Shown: positions 1 through 11,820, numbered from the stretch's first letter. The stretch: 64,000 nucleotides of DNA from Paragorgia papillata (GCA_035771165.1 JAWNZC010000238.1:1656001-1720000), one strand, 5' to 3'. Numbers and translations are program-made. Notes: a model not told the origin generated them from the letters alone.

Positions 1-311
1 CATTTTAATTCACTTGTATTGAAAAAAAAAAAAAATACGTATCAGTGTATCACTATAGTATAACATGCGTTCAAAAACAACAATTAACAATCTTTTTTTT
101 CGTGGCGTAATAATGATAATAATCAGTCTTTTCAATTCAAAAGATAAAAGTACATATATTAAGTTACAAAGATTAGGTTTATATAGAAAGTTAAGAATTA
201 CATCGTATAGTTAAAACGACGACTTAAAACGTTGACTTTGGGGTGGTGACTAGTCTTTCTTCTTAAAGAGTAGTAATGTTTAAGAAATCGGTGTACACAT
301 GACTTATAGTT

Positions 312-3300
312 TCAAGACGCGCAGAAACACAACAACTTGATACAAAACTTAGCGAGAAGTGATATTAATTTCAGAAAAATACGGTATGTTAGGACTAAAA
401 CGATTAACACGATAGGAGAAAGGATAAGAATATTTTCCGTTATATTTAACGTCGTGAGAAAGTTTAAACTGCTGGAGGAATAGGAGTAATCTTCTCCTTG
501 GTAAAGAGCTTTGACCAGCGTGAAGCCACAAAGAATTGTAAGAATGCTTAAAGAAATTGTCTCGAGGAGATTCTCCATTTTACCAGTGTATGGCTGCACG
601 TACAAATGAGACACAAGGATAAGAACGCATAATATCAAAAGTATAATCATGCGCAGACGATTATCATGGCAGAAAGTTGAGGCTAGAATGAGGATCAATC
701 GACGAAAAATTAACGCACCTTCCCAAGGTATTTGTGACTTGGGGAAACAAAGAAACGAAGAGTGTTCTTTAAAAGGTCCCAAAAGAACACGAAGAATTGC
801 ATTTATTTTGATTGTTTCATCGTTTGTTTCTTGCTCTAGTTGCCCTTCGTTTGTTACCGAGACATAACGGCTGGGCCGATATTTTATCAAAAACATAAAT
901 ACAATAAAAACAGAATGGCAAGGGGAAAAAACAACCAAGACAAAAATAAAGAGGGGTAATTAATCGAAACTTTAAAAGATACGATCCAAGAACAGGTACA
1001 GCGAAAAATGGAAGAACAAATATAAACAAATAAGCAAACAAAAAGTAGTGAAAAGTCTGGTAGCACTGCAATGTTCCATCAATAAACAGAACCATGTTTT
1101 CACCAATAGGGACGCAGTGTAGGAGAGTTAGGCAAAGACCTGCAGACGCAGAATAAAGAACTAGCCTGATTTGAGTGAAAGCCCGAAGAACACGAACAGA
1201 AAATCTGTTCTTCTGTACAATTGGTACCCGTTCCATTTCATGTAAATGAGAACAAGTTGCTGGTGAAAGGGGGGGATTTCTTTTCTTTTTCAACACGCGT
1301 ATAACATTAATCCACCCTTTCCAGAGCAAGACAGTTAGAGCCATGAGTACTAGCACACATACTCCACTGGAGTAAAGAATGGTGATTTTTAAAACTGGGC
1401 GAAGGTCTTTGAGAGGACATCCTACATGAACATAATTTGTAATAACAAGATTTATAATTCCAGAAAAAATAGCCTTGAATCTTTCCAAAAGATTAGTATC
1501 CGCTTTGCCTTCAAAATGTGCACTTGTAGAGAACAGGTAAACTATCTGATAGTAATAAAAGAAAATTTTAACATAACCACTGACATTTGACCTTCGCTTA
1601 ACTGCACTCTCGGAAAAACCGATTTGTTGGTTACTGTTATTATTAGAAGAACCTTCTGTATTATTTTCCGTACATGTTTTTTTGGAGAAAAAGACCTTTC
1701 CTACTATATAAGCAATGTCTTCAAAATAAAGAAAGAAAATGAGATAGGAGATGCAGAGGAAAGCAGCCATTAACCAGAACATATAATCGTTACATTCTTC
1801 GTTTGCGCGACACGTGGTATCGAAAAGACCTTCTGACATACCACCTGGACATCTGCCACACAGTCGTCCACTCCGATTACCATAACAACTGTTATACGAC
1901 TTACAGTCTTTGCTATTACAGCAATATCCAGGTGGACAGGGGAGGAATGAAACCTCCTTTTGGGCTACATAACCCCAAAAGTTCCGCTTTGCTGTGAGTT
2001 GTCCATTTGAGCATTCCCCTCCCCTAGGACACCTGTGACATTTGGCTTCCTCTGTGTTATTGGTAGTGGTTCCTCCTCTTTCTAATGAGTAAGTTCTCTG
2101 TGGACAGTTTTCACAAGAGTACGAAAGGTACTTTAACATTTTATACCTTTCATCTACTGATTTGTAAGTTTCATTATGTAGCAAATAACCTGTTGGACAA
2201 TAAAGCGAAGCTCCTATCTGCTCATACACACCCAAATCAAGTTTAAAGTTGTTATCATTTTCATACCTTACTGGCAGGTGCAGAATAATGATTTGGTTGT
2301 GTTTTATAGCAGTGATGTTAAAAGTATTGTTACGTTTAAATTCCATTCGACTGAACGAGTGTGCATAAATTTGCATGGCATTACCAATCAACTGACCGTT
2401 CTCGAAATAGCAATCTTCAAAAGACACCCGCGTCCAATCAGCTGCAAAAATCACTCCTGTGTTCGAAAAATAGCCGAGAAAGTTATCAAAAAATTTACAG
2501 GAAGACATTAGGAACACTCCCCCCTCTAAATATACTGCTGAAGTTAAACCATTACTCAGAATATCGTTTCTCTCATAACTGTTCTTCGAGAAGGTGTTGT
2601 TTTTAAGTATGACACGAGAAAAGCCTTTGTATCCAAGTTTTCCCAAGCTGATCCGTAGTGAAGTTTTCTTGTTGTTCCTGAAGATGCAATTCACCACACT
2701 CACTTGATTGTTTCTCAAATGATTTAATGTTCTAATATCGATCCCCACACTTCCTGCGCGATTATTCTTGAATATATTCTGATTTAAGTTTATAAGTACT
2801 GAAGCATTCGATACATAATCTCTTTTGGAGTATATGCGAAAACACGGGAGAAGACCGCCGACACAATTCGTGAATGTTGTTTCAGAAATAGTGATATTTA
2901 TTTCTTTGGCGCTGAACAAGAGTGAAAAACCGTACTCGGTATCTGCCGAGTTATTTCCATTGAATGTACTACGTAACATTGTTAGTGTAAATACTTGGGA
3001 AGTTCGGTTTTGGTCTTTTGTGGTCATTAGATTAACATTTGTTTCAATGAAAACTGTATCAACAAATCTTGCTGTCAGGTTCAAGCACCCCATTGTAGCA
3101 ACACCGAATAATGTGCTCTTTATCAGTCTTGAATTAAATATTTCAAAGTAGCATTCTCCTGAACTCAGTACAATATGGTTGCCATTATCTTTAAAAATAC
3201 AGTTGTTAATTGTCATAAACATGTCTGAATATGAACTTTCAACGGCATGGAATGCTCCCGTTATTTCTAAATTGTCGAATAAGACACGTGACTTGAACCC

Positions 3301-3593
3301 GTGGCGACCTTGTATTTTGAAGAGCGGTTGGTTGTTTCGAACACATCGTATAACTGGTCGTCCATTTTTGCCAGTTATAGACAATGGTTTGTTGATTATA
3401 ATGGGTAATTTATTTTGTCCCGAGTAGCTACATTCTACATATTGTTTTCCTTGTGTATGGTTGACGTAGATGGTGTCTCCGTGACGTGAAATATTCATGA
3501 CAGTGAAACGAATACTGCGACAAGGTAATGAAATGGTTCCACATCCAGGAATATCTTGACCAAAATGGCTAACTGACAGCTCTCTACATTGAA
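312..3593 (-). CDS. Beta-helix / Cys-rich / multi-TM membrane protein, copy A, exon 2 (frameshifted)
   Basis: Large second exon of the array gene. Minus-strand acceptor: a T-rich tract ending in TTTTAG just before 3593. The exon starts with two bases that complete a codon begun in exon 1. It encodes repeated short hydrophobic beta-strand turns rich in N-glycosylation motifs (right-handed beta-helix look), then a cysteine-rich stretch with CPxG, CHRCPRGGEC and CGRCPGG, then about ten hydrophobic segments. An extra A in the run at 889-893 (five A; four in B and C) shifts the frame, so the C-terminal 200 residues continue in another frame from about 900 to 312. Relative to B and C, A also lacks three bases (one Gly codon) near the N-terminus. 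I know this layout from uncharacterised cnidarian membrane proteins; function unknown. Pseudogene or sequencing error are both possible. Confidence 0.75.
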
Positions 3594-3809
3594 CTAAAAT
3601 TACAAGAATATTTTGATTAATTATAGTCGAACCCCTATTAATACGCATGTGGTGACCAGCTGTTTGTGTCTATATACGTAGTTTGTTCTCACTATAATTC
3701 TATAAGACAATACAGCACTAACTGACTTAAACCGGTTCACAATTCAAAGTGTTGGTCTCTCTCGATTAATCTCAAGTGTTGGTTGTTACTGTTATTAAAG
3801 AAAACGTTA

Positions 3810-4015
3810 ATTTTGATATGGATTTGTCCGCTTGAGAGAGGTTAATTTGCTCACTGGAGCCCAAGATAGTTGTCCGTTTCCACTTAAGATGGGTGTCCAC
3901 TTAAAAGGGGTTGTAACTATAGTGTTGTATTAAAGAAATGGCTGGGACCTCGCCTGTGTGTCCGCTTAAGAGAGGTGTGCGTTTAAAAGGGGTGTCTGTT
4001 AATAGGGTTCATCTA
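3810..4015. repeat. GTCCGCTTAA-type repeat, copy A
   Basis: Several alternating copies of TGTCCGCTTAAGAG / GTGTCC-TTAAAAGGGG motifs over about 200 bp, a dispersed repeat type. It is the start of the intron between exon 2 and exon 1 on the minus strand. Confidence 0.5.
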
Positions 4016-6294
4016 TATAATTCTCGCTAATTTCCTTTGATTTTGGCTCATGCATGAATTATTCGTTCAGGGCGGCATCCGACTCTCACGTCTTATACAT
4101 TTTACTATCGCTAACGTCAGACAATTTTATTTGTCACAGGGAAAATCCACCGACTGAAAAGGATTATGAGTAACTCCAGGTGGGACCCCCACCTGTCCTT
4201 TGTTGCATTTTTTATGACGCGTGATTTGCCATCACTGATGTAAAGTTAAGGCATTAGAACTAATATTTGTCACTTAACTAGATTAAACTACATGTTCTAT
4301 GAAATTGGAGAGTGAGGGTGAGGGAGAGAGGGAGGGAGGGAGGGAGAGAGGGAGGGAGTGAGAGAAGGGAGTGAGAGAAATAGAGAGAGGGGGGAGGGGG
4401 AGAGAGAGAGGGAGGGAGCGAGAGGGGGCAGAGGGAGCGGAGGAGGAAGGGAGGAAGCGAGAGAGAGGGGGGGGGGGGGGGATGGGAGAGAGAAAGAGAG
4501 TTTACTGTGTCACGAACATATAGCGACTCTAAGAATTATTTGATAGTTGATAATTTTGACTCATTGCTAAAAGATCAAGATTTTGATGTCTCATCCAAAT
4601 ACGCAATTCATCAATATGACAAGTTAAACTTGTAATATTTAAAGAATTAGCAATCTTAAAGCCTCTTAAATTAGGAATACTAGCAAGTGAAGTTTCATTA
4701 CGATTTAAGTGAACCTTTCGACTGTTGAGTGATCTTTCGTTTAATGTTGGATGAGTGAGAAAGATTAATAGGTTTTTAAACTAACGGAATGAAAGTAGCC
4801 CTTTCTTTGTTTGTTCTCTTTATTACTGGCTTCTTTAAAGTCACCACGCGGAGTTATTTCAGATAAGGCAATCTTTGTGCTATAGGACATTCTTTTTGTA
4901 CCATAAATATAGGTTTTCAACCTTTTCTCAGGTTTTTTCTGCTGTGTCTTTCCTCAATTAGTTATTGGTTCCAGTATGAATTATCAATTTATCAATATGA
5001 ATTATCAATTCATCTGGTTTGATGTGGTGCGACATGTTTTCAAACCGTTGCTCCCGAGAAAGATTTGACAGTAACTCGTTGCTTAATCGCCAACCCTCGA
5101 TCCGAGAGATAACAGAAGTCACTAACAATAACGGTGCATGTTTCTTTGTTTTGGCTTAATTGTTTGTAGAGCCTGTCTGCATGCATGGCTTTCGTTACCT
5201 GTTTAAATGGTTTTCATTTTGGTGATTATCTTTAGACATTGAGAGGGAGAAAGAGAGAGAAAGAGAGAAATTTTTATTTGAATTCGGAATCTCATCAATT
5301 TACAATTGTTTTTCGTAAGAGCCGAATTAAGTTATTTTCAAATATATATATATATATATATATATACAATAGAATAAAATAGAGAAAGAGAGAGAAAGAG
5401 AGATGGTCGTGGTAATTGAACTTATTTACTGCAGTCTGCAGACAAGCAATATTATAAAGCTTGAACGAGGCACTTGAAAGTATACGTATCTAATTCACCG
5501 TGCAGTGATCAAATAATCAACTTATTTTATCTCCCTATTCTAAGTAAAAAAATACCATTTTGGTGAATCAGTGAATTTGTTAAATTTCTCACCATAGATA
5601 AAAAAGGCGTGCATGGAATTCTGTGGTCCACTTAAAATTCTATTTTGATCAAAATTTTGCGCCAGACCATAGTTCAATGTTCCTTTCAAATATCGCATGC
5701 ATTATCAAAAATTCTTTGTTATCGCTTGGTGCCACTTGGCTTCTCAACTCAATATAGTTTCCGTGTAGAAACAAAGTACATATTAGTTTCTGCTGGCAAC
5801 AAATTACTTCAGTTTTTTTTACACGGAACATGCATTTCGGCAGAAAATAAAGACACGTTCATTTTGAGAAAAAATAAGGAACAGAATATTTTAAAATCTT
5901 GTTATCCCAAAAGCTAAAACTATAAATTCGTACATATTATATACTTGGTTTTCGGAATTGAACGAGTATTATCTTAAAATGAATCAAAGTGCAATTTTTT
6001 GTTGATGTTGCATATTTCTTGTTACAATGTTCGACACTTATTATAAACGGCCACTATATCGGCAATTGCATGTTAACAATTTTCTTGTATTTGCAGTCCC
6101 TCATAGAAATAAGCAATGACCCTCCGAAATGCACGACTTAGTATATACACGTTTGCTGGTTTTTTTATAAGTCGACAACGACAATTAAGACCATTTATAT
6201 ATACGAATGTAGTAACATCGACTGATATATAAGCTAGATTTTTAACCTTTTCTCGACTGTATCGTTCCTTTTGGAACAATGCATGCAGCCCTTA
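4016..6294. other. Intron DNA of gene A without recognised genes
   Basis: Contains a GA-rich simple tract (4309-4502), a (TA)n tract (5341-5366) and flanking GAGA tracts. I see no coding or structured RNA signal in the remainder. The small ORFs here are spurious. Confidence 0.6.
4309..4502. repeat. GA/GGGA-rich simple sequence, copy A
   Basis: Irregular GAGAGG/GGGA purine tract. Its length differs in B (19933-20147), and a short version is in C (37511-37590). Confidence 0.85.
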
Positions 6295-6502
6295 AGCCCG
6301 GCATACACTGAAACAAGTTTCCGAAATACGATTTCGAAAAAGTTTCCGAAACGTGTTTAATAAAAAAGAACAGTTTTCTGATCAGGGAAACTTGTTTTTG
6401 AGAAAAAGTTTCGGAAACTTTTCAACATATACTGGAAACTTATATTTCTGAAACCGTGTTTCGGCAACTTGTTTCGGAAATTTTCTCTAGTGTAAGTGGG
6501 CT
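6295..6502. mobile_element. Foldback element with TTA target duplication (Harbinger-like), copy A
   Basis: Ends AGCCCGGCATACACT and AGTGTAAGTGGGCT, with internal GTTTCCGAAA / TTTCGGAAAC inverted motifs. Flanked by TTA at 6292-6294 and 6503-6505. Unit C has the empty site (GCAGCCCTCAGTATTTT near 39810), which confirms the boundaries. Confidence 0.75.
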
Positions 6503-6505
6503 TTA

Positions 6506-6726
6506 GTATTTTACTCTGGCTAGCGCCAGACGATTTTACTTATGAAGGGGAGAGTTCTCAGGCGCCAAGGGGTTAATTAAGCCTTTACCGGGCAGATTAC
6601 CAAAAGCTAGGTCTCCACTTGACGAGTAAAATCGTCAGAGTAAAAATATTCTGGCGTTAGCCAGAGTAATTTAAAAATATTAAGTTACCAAATGGCAACC
6701 ATGCATGCCCGGTAAAGCGGGTTAAA
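6506..6726. mobile_element. Inverted-repeat element containing the satellite-like hairpin motif, copy A
   Basis: Left part ACTCTGGCTAGCGCCAGACG and TTTACCGGGCA; right part TCTGGCGTTAGCCAGAGTAA and TGCCCGGTAAAGCGGGTTAA. The ends contain the same CTCTGGCTAACGCCAGAC core as the 25-bp satellite. Present in unit C in two pieces (39820-39915, 40540-40680). Confidence 0.6.
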
Positions 6727-6894
6727 GACGCGAAGAAGTTTAAACGATTAATTTCGTGCTTTAACCTTATATTTTTTATAATGGCAGTGCATCGAAATAC
6801 AGTTTGATGTGATAAATACTTTCATGCAGCGCATGATTGTTGTCGTGGGACAACGTCTTCATCTTCCTACTCTAACGCAAAACTAGTATACAGC

Positions 6895-7062
6895 TTTGAC
6901 CAAAAGGTCAAAGCCAAGCGCGAAAAGTACGATGTGAATTACTATTTAAATAGCGAAGCACACATTTACTATATTTATAGGCCAAAATCATACAAATAAA
7001 CCAAACTTGCCTCTCTGGGGATTATTAACGAGCATTTTCGCGCTTGGCTTTGGCCAGGACAA
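6895..7062. mobile_element. Foldback element, CAAAGCCAAGCGCGAAAA ends, copy A
   Basis: GTCAAAGCCAAGCGCGAAAA on the left matches TTTTCGCGCTTGGCTTTGGC on the right in inverted orientation, AT-rich middle. Confidence 0.65.
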
Positions 7063-7249
7063 CCTTAATTGATTTAGCTGTATATTTTTACTCGTGAAAG
7101 TGAGGCGTTCCGGGCTTCCGGCACGTCATCCGAAAAGGGTCACGCCTTTCATGAATGCATGGCTTCGGATAAAGTTGTTTCACAGCAACAATGCGAATGA
7201 AAAGGTTAACTAAGCCTCAAGACGTTGAAATTATGCAAATTAAACATTT

Positions 7250-7445
7250 TAACGTCACATGTGCATAATGAGTTGTTGAAAGAAGTTATAAATCTTTGCT
7301 ATTATTAAACGAAAATAATCCGAGGGAAGCGTGTGCGTGTGTTTCGCCCAGAACACTAAACATGTAGATTTTCAAGTGATTATATTTGACAATAGCAAAG
7401 ATATATAACTTGTTCCGCTAACTCATTATGCACGTGTGATGTCGC
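7250..7445. mobile_element. Foldback element, GTCACATGTGCATAATGAGTT ends, copy A
   Basis: About 60-bp imperfect inverted repeats: ATGTGCATAATGAGTTGTTG...ATCTTTGCTATT on the left, AATAGCAAAGAT...AACTCATTATGCACGTGTG on the right. Confidence 0.65.
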
Positions 7446-7597
7446 AACATGCGACATTTACATAAAACAAACTGAAATATCTCAAGAACGAAGCAAGGAA
7501 ACGAAAAACTGCAAAATATGCATGTTACTCTATCACTTTAAGTGTTCTTTCAAATAAGACAAACTTAATTTTCGTTTCATGGCCGGCACTTTATATA

Positions 7598-7821
7598 AGC
7601 CCTAATCAAACGAGAACGCAAGTCATCGCAAGTTGGCAGTCAGAAATTTCTGTGTCGGTCGTTCAAACACACAAATTAACAAAATAAAGGTTTCATGAGT
7701 GCTTTAAACAAGTTTTAACTTTGTCATGGTACATGATATTTTCGGGAAGCTATTCAGAGCAACTGACTGAGATAGCATGCTGCCAACTTGCGAGGACTTG
7801 CGTTCTCGTTTGATTGGGGCT
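7598..7821. mobile_element. Foldback element, AGCCCTAATCAAACGAGAAC ends, copy A
   Basis: About 45-bp inverted repeats (CAAACGAGAACGCAAGTC / GACTTGCGTTCTCGTTTG, CAAGTTGGCAG / CTGCCAACTTG). A direct 3-bp flank is imperfect (ATA/TTA). Confidence 0.7.
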
Positions 7822-8149
7822 TTAAAAACCGGCAAAAACCTTGCGCATGATCAGTGGAAGCGATAATACATTAAAACGTTCGGCACATGAGAGACGTTTG
7901 AATCACAGTCGGTATTAGGTTCGGCGCATGAGAAGAGCGATGTTTGAAACGGGCCTAAGTATAATATTACAGTACAAAATGTTACGATAAAGGAACTTCG
8001 TTGAGCTATATTAGTACTCAGAAAGAGTCTCAGAAATTTTCCTGAGTATATCTCTCTCTAAAAACTTTATTCTGTATTTCCGAGCGAACATTTTTCAAGT
8101 TTAAGAACAGTAAAGATATGCTATAAATCTAAACATGAGCATTGCTTAC

Positions 8150-8429
8150 TTTTAGTGTCAATTCCTCCAGGTGGTTGATCTTTGTAAATACTGGTGCATC
8201 CGGAAAAACGTTTGCCCTCTCCATTGACGTCTTTTCTTGGCAAAGTCTTTGGATTTAAACTGTTAAGCTTTAGATGATCGCTTCGAAGCAGGTCACCGTT
8301 TACTCGCATAATACACCAACAAACAAACAGAACGAAAGTTCTTTTCAAAAAAGAACAAGAATACGACTGAAGTAATAAAACCCAAATCATTGCGCTGAAT
8401 CTCAAATCGACCAGTCTAACCACAATCAT
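8150..8429 (-). CDS. Leader exon (exon 1) of the membrane protein gene, copy A
   Basis: 280 nt from ATG at 8429 to a GTAAGC donor just below 8150. It encodes 93 residues plus one base. There are two hydrophobic stretches near the N-terminus (start MIVVRLVDL, then MIWVLLLQSYSC and FVLFVCWCI), consistent with a signal peptide or signal anchor. A polar linker containing a GCTSIYKDQPPGG stretch follows. The final single base A joins the two-base start of exon 2 (A|TT, Ile) and keeps the frame, which is the main support for this model. The intron would be about 4.56 kb. Met14 is an alternative start. Recurs at 23832-24111 and 42338-42617. Confidence 0.65.
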
Positions 8430-8972
8430 GCAATGAGACTCGTAAGTGGATGGCTTTATTATGTATATTTAATTTATTATTGAGTCGTTTTTCTTTGTTC
8501 TTTCGAAGGCTTAATCGCATAAAGGGAATAATAATTAGAAACGAAATGAAGAATAAAACAAGGAAAATCTTTGTCCAAGGTGGAAAAAAAAGACAAAACT
8601 TTGTTGGACAACCTCCTCAATAATATAAAATTAAGTCAGATAAGTCGGGATGTATCCGATATAAAGCCCTCGGACACTGCGCGTCCTCGGGTCTTTATAT
8701 ATCATATATCCCTGGTTCTCGGGATTTATCTATTACATCTTGTCGGCTTATTAAACATGATTGGCTATATATAATTATGGTCCACTGACTTGTATATTAT
8801 ATTGCCTTTCAGTTACAAAGTAAGTGCTTAGATCTCATTATTTCAAGGTGCTCTTAAGAGTAAAGTTTATAATTCTGACGTTTCGAAATCGAAAGTTCTT
8901 CGTTGAAGCAAACATGAGCTGAACTGAAGACGATACGTTTTTGTTTCCCTGGGACACAGATATAGTGCGGGC

Positions 8973-9068
8973 CAACCTCGTCCCCAGGGCCATTTTTGGG
9001 GGCTGGGCCAAGATGGCGGCCAAAAACAAAATGGCGGGAATAAATGGCCCTGGGGACGAGGTAGGTTG
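8973..9068. mobile_element. Short foldback element, CAACCTCGTCCCCAGGG ends, copy A
   Basis: CAACCTCGTCCCCAGGGCC and GGCCCTGGGGACGAGG invert around AAGATGGCGGCC / AAAATGGCGGG. Same family as 35417-35805, which has a 9-bp target duplication. No clean duplication here. Confidence 0.65.
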
Positions 9069-9108
9069 ATGTCACGTGACCTCTGTCGAAATATGAAATA
9101 CAATGTAA

Positions 9109-9456
9109 GGCCTACGCTAAACGTCGCAAAATAGACGAATTTAATTCGTATCAGTAACTTCGTCGGTAATGCGACGTAAATGCGACGTCGAGTTATTAAA
9201 ACGTCGAACTTCAGTCGAATATAATTGTTTTTACTTGGACGCGTTGAGCCTGAAAACGATTCCTTGAACTCGTCGTGCACTAACTTGAACACGCATTATC
9301 GTCGCATTATCTATCCGTCGAATTTAATTGCCGAGACGAATGTAATTCGTGTGTTGAATTTAATCGAGTTATACGTCGCAGTTTCGTCGAATAAAATTCA
9401 AACAATTAAATTCGTCTGAATTAAATTCGTCTATTGTGCGACGTTTAGCGCAGGCC
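9109..9456. mobile_element. Foldback element, GGCCTACGCTAAACGTCGC ends (1 of 2), copy A
   Basis: GGCCTACGCTAAACGTCGC on the left mirrors GCGACGTTTAGCGCAGGCC on the right, with TAGACGAATTTAATTCG next to each. Flanks TAA/TCA suggest a 3-bp duplication. Unit C (46104-46180) shows the uninterrupted locus. The ORFs inside are palindromic artefacts. Confidence 0.7.
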
Positions 9457-9491
9457 TCAAATACGACGACGAGAGATTCGAATGTAGCTGA

Positions 9492-9887
9492 GGCCTATCG
9501 CACGATAGACGAATTTAGTTCAGACGAATTGGGTTGCTTGAATTTTATTCGACGAAACTGCGACGTATAACTCGATTAAATTTGACACACGAATTAAATT
9601 CGTCTCGGAAATTAAATTCGTCTGAGCCGGACGGATAATGCAACGATAATGCGTGTTCGAGCCGGTTACACGACGAATTATCGTCGCGTTGAATTCAATG
9701 TTTCTCTTCTGTCTGTGACAATTCGGCGTTGTGGCGTGGAGCCTGAAACGACTTCCTGACATCAGTAAAAACAATTAAATTCGACGTTTAACTCGACGTC
9801 GCATTTACGTCGCATTACCGACGAAGATAATTCGAATTAAATTCGTGTGAATTAAATTCGTCTATTGTGTGACGTTTAGCGCAGACC
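9492..9887. mobile_element. Related foldback element (2 of 2), copy A
   Basis: Ends GGCCTATCGCACGATAGACG and GACGTTTAGCGCAGACC. Flanked by TGA at 9489-9491 and 9888-9890 (3-bp duplication). Absent from unit C, where the flanks are joined. Confidence 0.7.
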
Positions 9888-10022
9888 TGAGAAGCGTGTA
9901 ACAATAACAACTTGGAATAATTATTGTGACACAGCGAACTTTGCAGGTGGAGAATAATGATATTAGGTGAGTAGAGAAAAACTCATTTCGACCGCAGCTG
10001 CATGGATTCTTACTCGCGACCT

Positions 10023-10094
10023 TCGGTTTTAGCTCAGTCGGTAGAGCGTCGTACTAGTAAACCAATGGTCGCGGGTTCGAATCCCAGCCGCGGT
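10023..10094 (+). tRNA. tRNA-like sequence (reads as Thr-AGT), probably pseudo, inside an inverted repeat, copy A
   Basis: A good A box (TTAGCTCAGTCGG) and a perfect B box (GGTTCGAATCC) at normal spacing, with a paired D arm. The anticodon loop CTAGTAA would give AGT. The acceptor and anticodon stems pair poorly and the T stem has two mismatches, so a functional tRNA is unlikely. Flanks are inverted copies of AGAGAAAAACTC (9972-9985 and 10100-10112). Could be a SINE head or a tRNA pseudogene carried by a foldback element. Confidence 0.4.
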
Positions 10095-10141
10095 TAAATA
10101 GAGTTTTTCTCTATACTTACCCGAGGTATGGTTTATCACTT

Positions 10142-11577
10142 GGAGTATCCAACACCAGATGATTTAGTACTCTATCTAACACCAGACGATTTTACTCTGT
10201 CTAACGCCAGACTATTAACTCTGTCTAACACTAGACTATTTTACTCTGTCTAACACCAGACTATTTTACTCTGTCTAACACTAGACTATTTTACTCTGTC
10301 TAACACCAGACTATTTTACTCTATCTAACACCAGACGATTTTACTCTGTCTAACGCCAGACTATTATACTCTGTCTAACACTAGACTATTTTACTCTGTC
10401 TAACACCAGACTATTTTACTGTATCTAACACCAGACTATTTTACTCTGTCTAACACCAGACTATTTTACTCTGTCTAACACTAGACTATTTTACTCTGTC
10501 TAACACCAGACGATCTTACTCTATCTAACACCAGACGATTTTACTCTGTCTAACGCCAGACTATTAACTCTGTCTAACACTAGACTATTTTACTCTGTCT
10601 AACACCAGACTATTTTACTCTGTCTAACACTAGACTATTTTACTCTGTCTAACACCAGACTATTTTACTCTATCTAACACCAGACGATTTTACTCTGTCT
10701 AACGCCAGACTATTATACTCTGTCTAACACTAGACTATTTTACTCTGTCTAACACCAGACTATTTTACTGTATCTAACACCAGACTATTTTACTCTGTCT
10801 AACACCAGACTATTTTACTCTGTCTAACACTAGACTATTTTACTCTGTCTAACACCAGACGATTTTACTCTGTCTAACACCAGACGATTTTACTCGGTCT
10901 AACACCAGACGATTTTACTCTGTCTAACACCAGACGATTTTACTCTGTCTAACGCCAGACTATTATACTCTGTCTAACACTAGACTATTTTACTCTGTCT
11001 AACACCAGACTATTTTACTGTATCTAACACCAGACTATTTTACTCTGTCTAACACCAGACTATTTTACTCTGTCTAACACTAGACTATTTTACTCTGTCT
11101 AACACCAGACGATTTTACTCTGTCTAACACCAGACGATTTTACTCGGTCTAACACCAGACGATTTTACTCTGTCTAACACCAGACGATTTTACTCTGTCT
11201 AACGCCAGACTATTTTACTCTGTCTAACACCAGACTATTTTACTCTGACTAACACCAGACTATTTTACTCTGTCTAACACCAGACTATTTTACTCTGACT
11301 AACACCAGACTATTTTACTCTAGCTAACACCAGACGATTTAGTACTCTGTTTAATTTAACACCAGACGATTTTACCCAGGCCAACACCAGACGATTTTAC
11401 CCTGGCGCTAACACCACTCTGTATAACACCAGACGATTTTACTCTGGCTAATACCATGCTATTTTACTCTGGCTACAACACCAGACTATTTTACTCCGGT
11501 TACCACCAGACTGTTTTACTCTGTCTAACACCACACGATTTTACCCTGGCCAACGCCAGACGATTTTACTCTGGCTA
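10142..11577. repeat. 25-bp satellite array with higher-order repeats, copy A
   Basis: About 57 tandem monomers of 25 bp built on CTAACACCAGAC and TATTTTACTCTG. Variants (GATTTT, CTAGAC, AACGCC, TGTATC) recur with periods of 349 bp (marker TATTAACTC at 10213 and 10562; TATTATACTC at 10362 and 10711) and 250 bp (TATTATACTC at 10711 and 10961). That is higher-order structure, not random drift. The right side is more diverged. Confidence 0.95.
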
Positions 11578-11760
11578 TAGACCTTATTCAAAAATGGCCG
11601 CCGAATTAGAATTCTTTTATGTGCATATAAATTAGCCCTTATGACCTCGTTTTAAAGTAAAAATTATTTTGAATTTCACACATGAAAATGAGTTCATAAG
11701 GGCTAATTTATATGTATATAAAAGAATTTTAATTCGACGGCCATTTTTGAATAAGGTCTA
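11578..11760. mobile_element. Foldback element inserted in satellite, TA target, copy A
   Basis: 183 bp, almost a perfect hairpin: TAGACCTTATTCAAAAATGG at the left, CCATTTTTGAATAAGGTCTA at the right. It sits in a GGCTATAACGCC satellite monomer with TA (or TATA) duplicated, so mariner-like by target. Confidence 0.8.
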
Positions 11761-11820
11761 TAACGCCAGACTATTTTACTCTGGCTATAACACCGGATGA
11801 TTTTACTCTGTCGCGTCTAA
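11761..11820. repeat. Satellite remnant right of foldback element, copy A
   Basis: Two or three diverged 25-bp monomers continuing the array after the insertion at 11578-11760, ending at a CAACAACAACAAC stretch that begins the LINE tail region. Confidence 0.7.

Noticed and set aside
1803..3427. Plus-strand ORFs of 64-108 codons over exon 2
   Set aside because: Antisense shadows of the real minus-strand exon, repeated in B and C for that reason.
5649..6279. Small ORFs of 60-90 codons in the intron of gene A (and counterparts in B)
   Set aside because: AT-rich, no start context, no domain, and conservation equals that of the surrounding intron.
8867..9292. 141-codon minus-strand ORF (also 24549-24974)
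   Set aside because: Runs through two foldback elements and overlaps other open frames of the same palindromes. No domain; A and B agree only because the whole unit is duplicated.
10023..10094. Functional tRNA-Thr gene
   Set aside because: Promoter boxes are good, but acceptor, anticodon and T stems contain mismatches. Kept only as tRNA-like.
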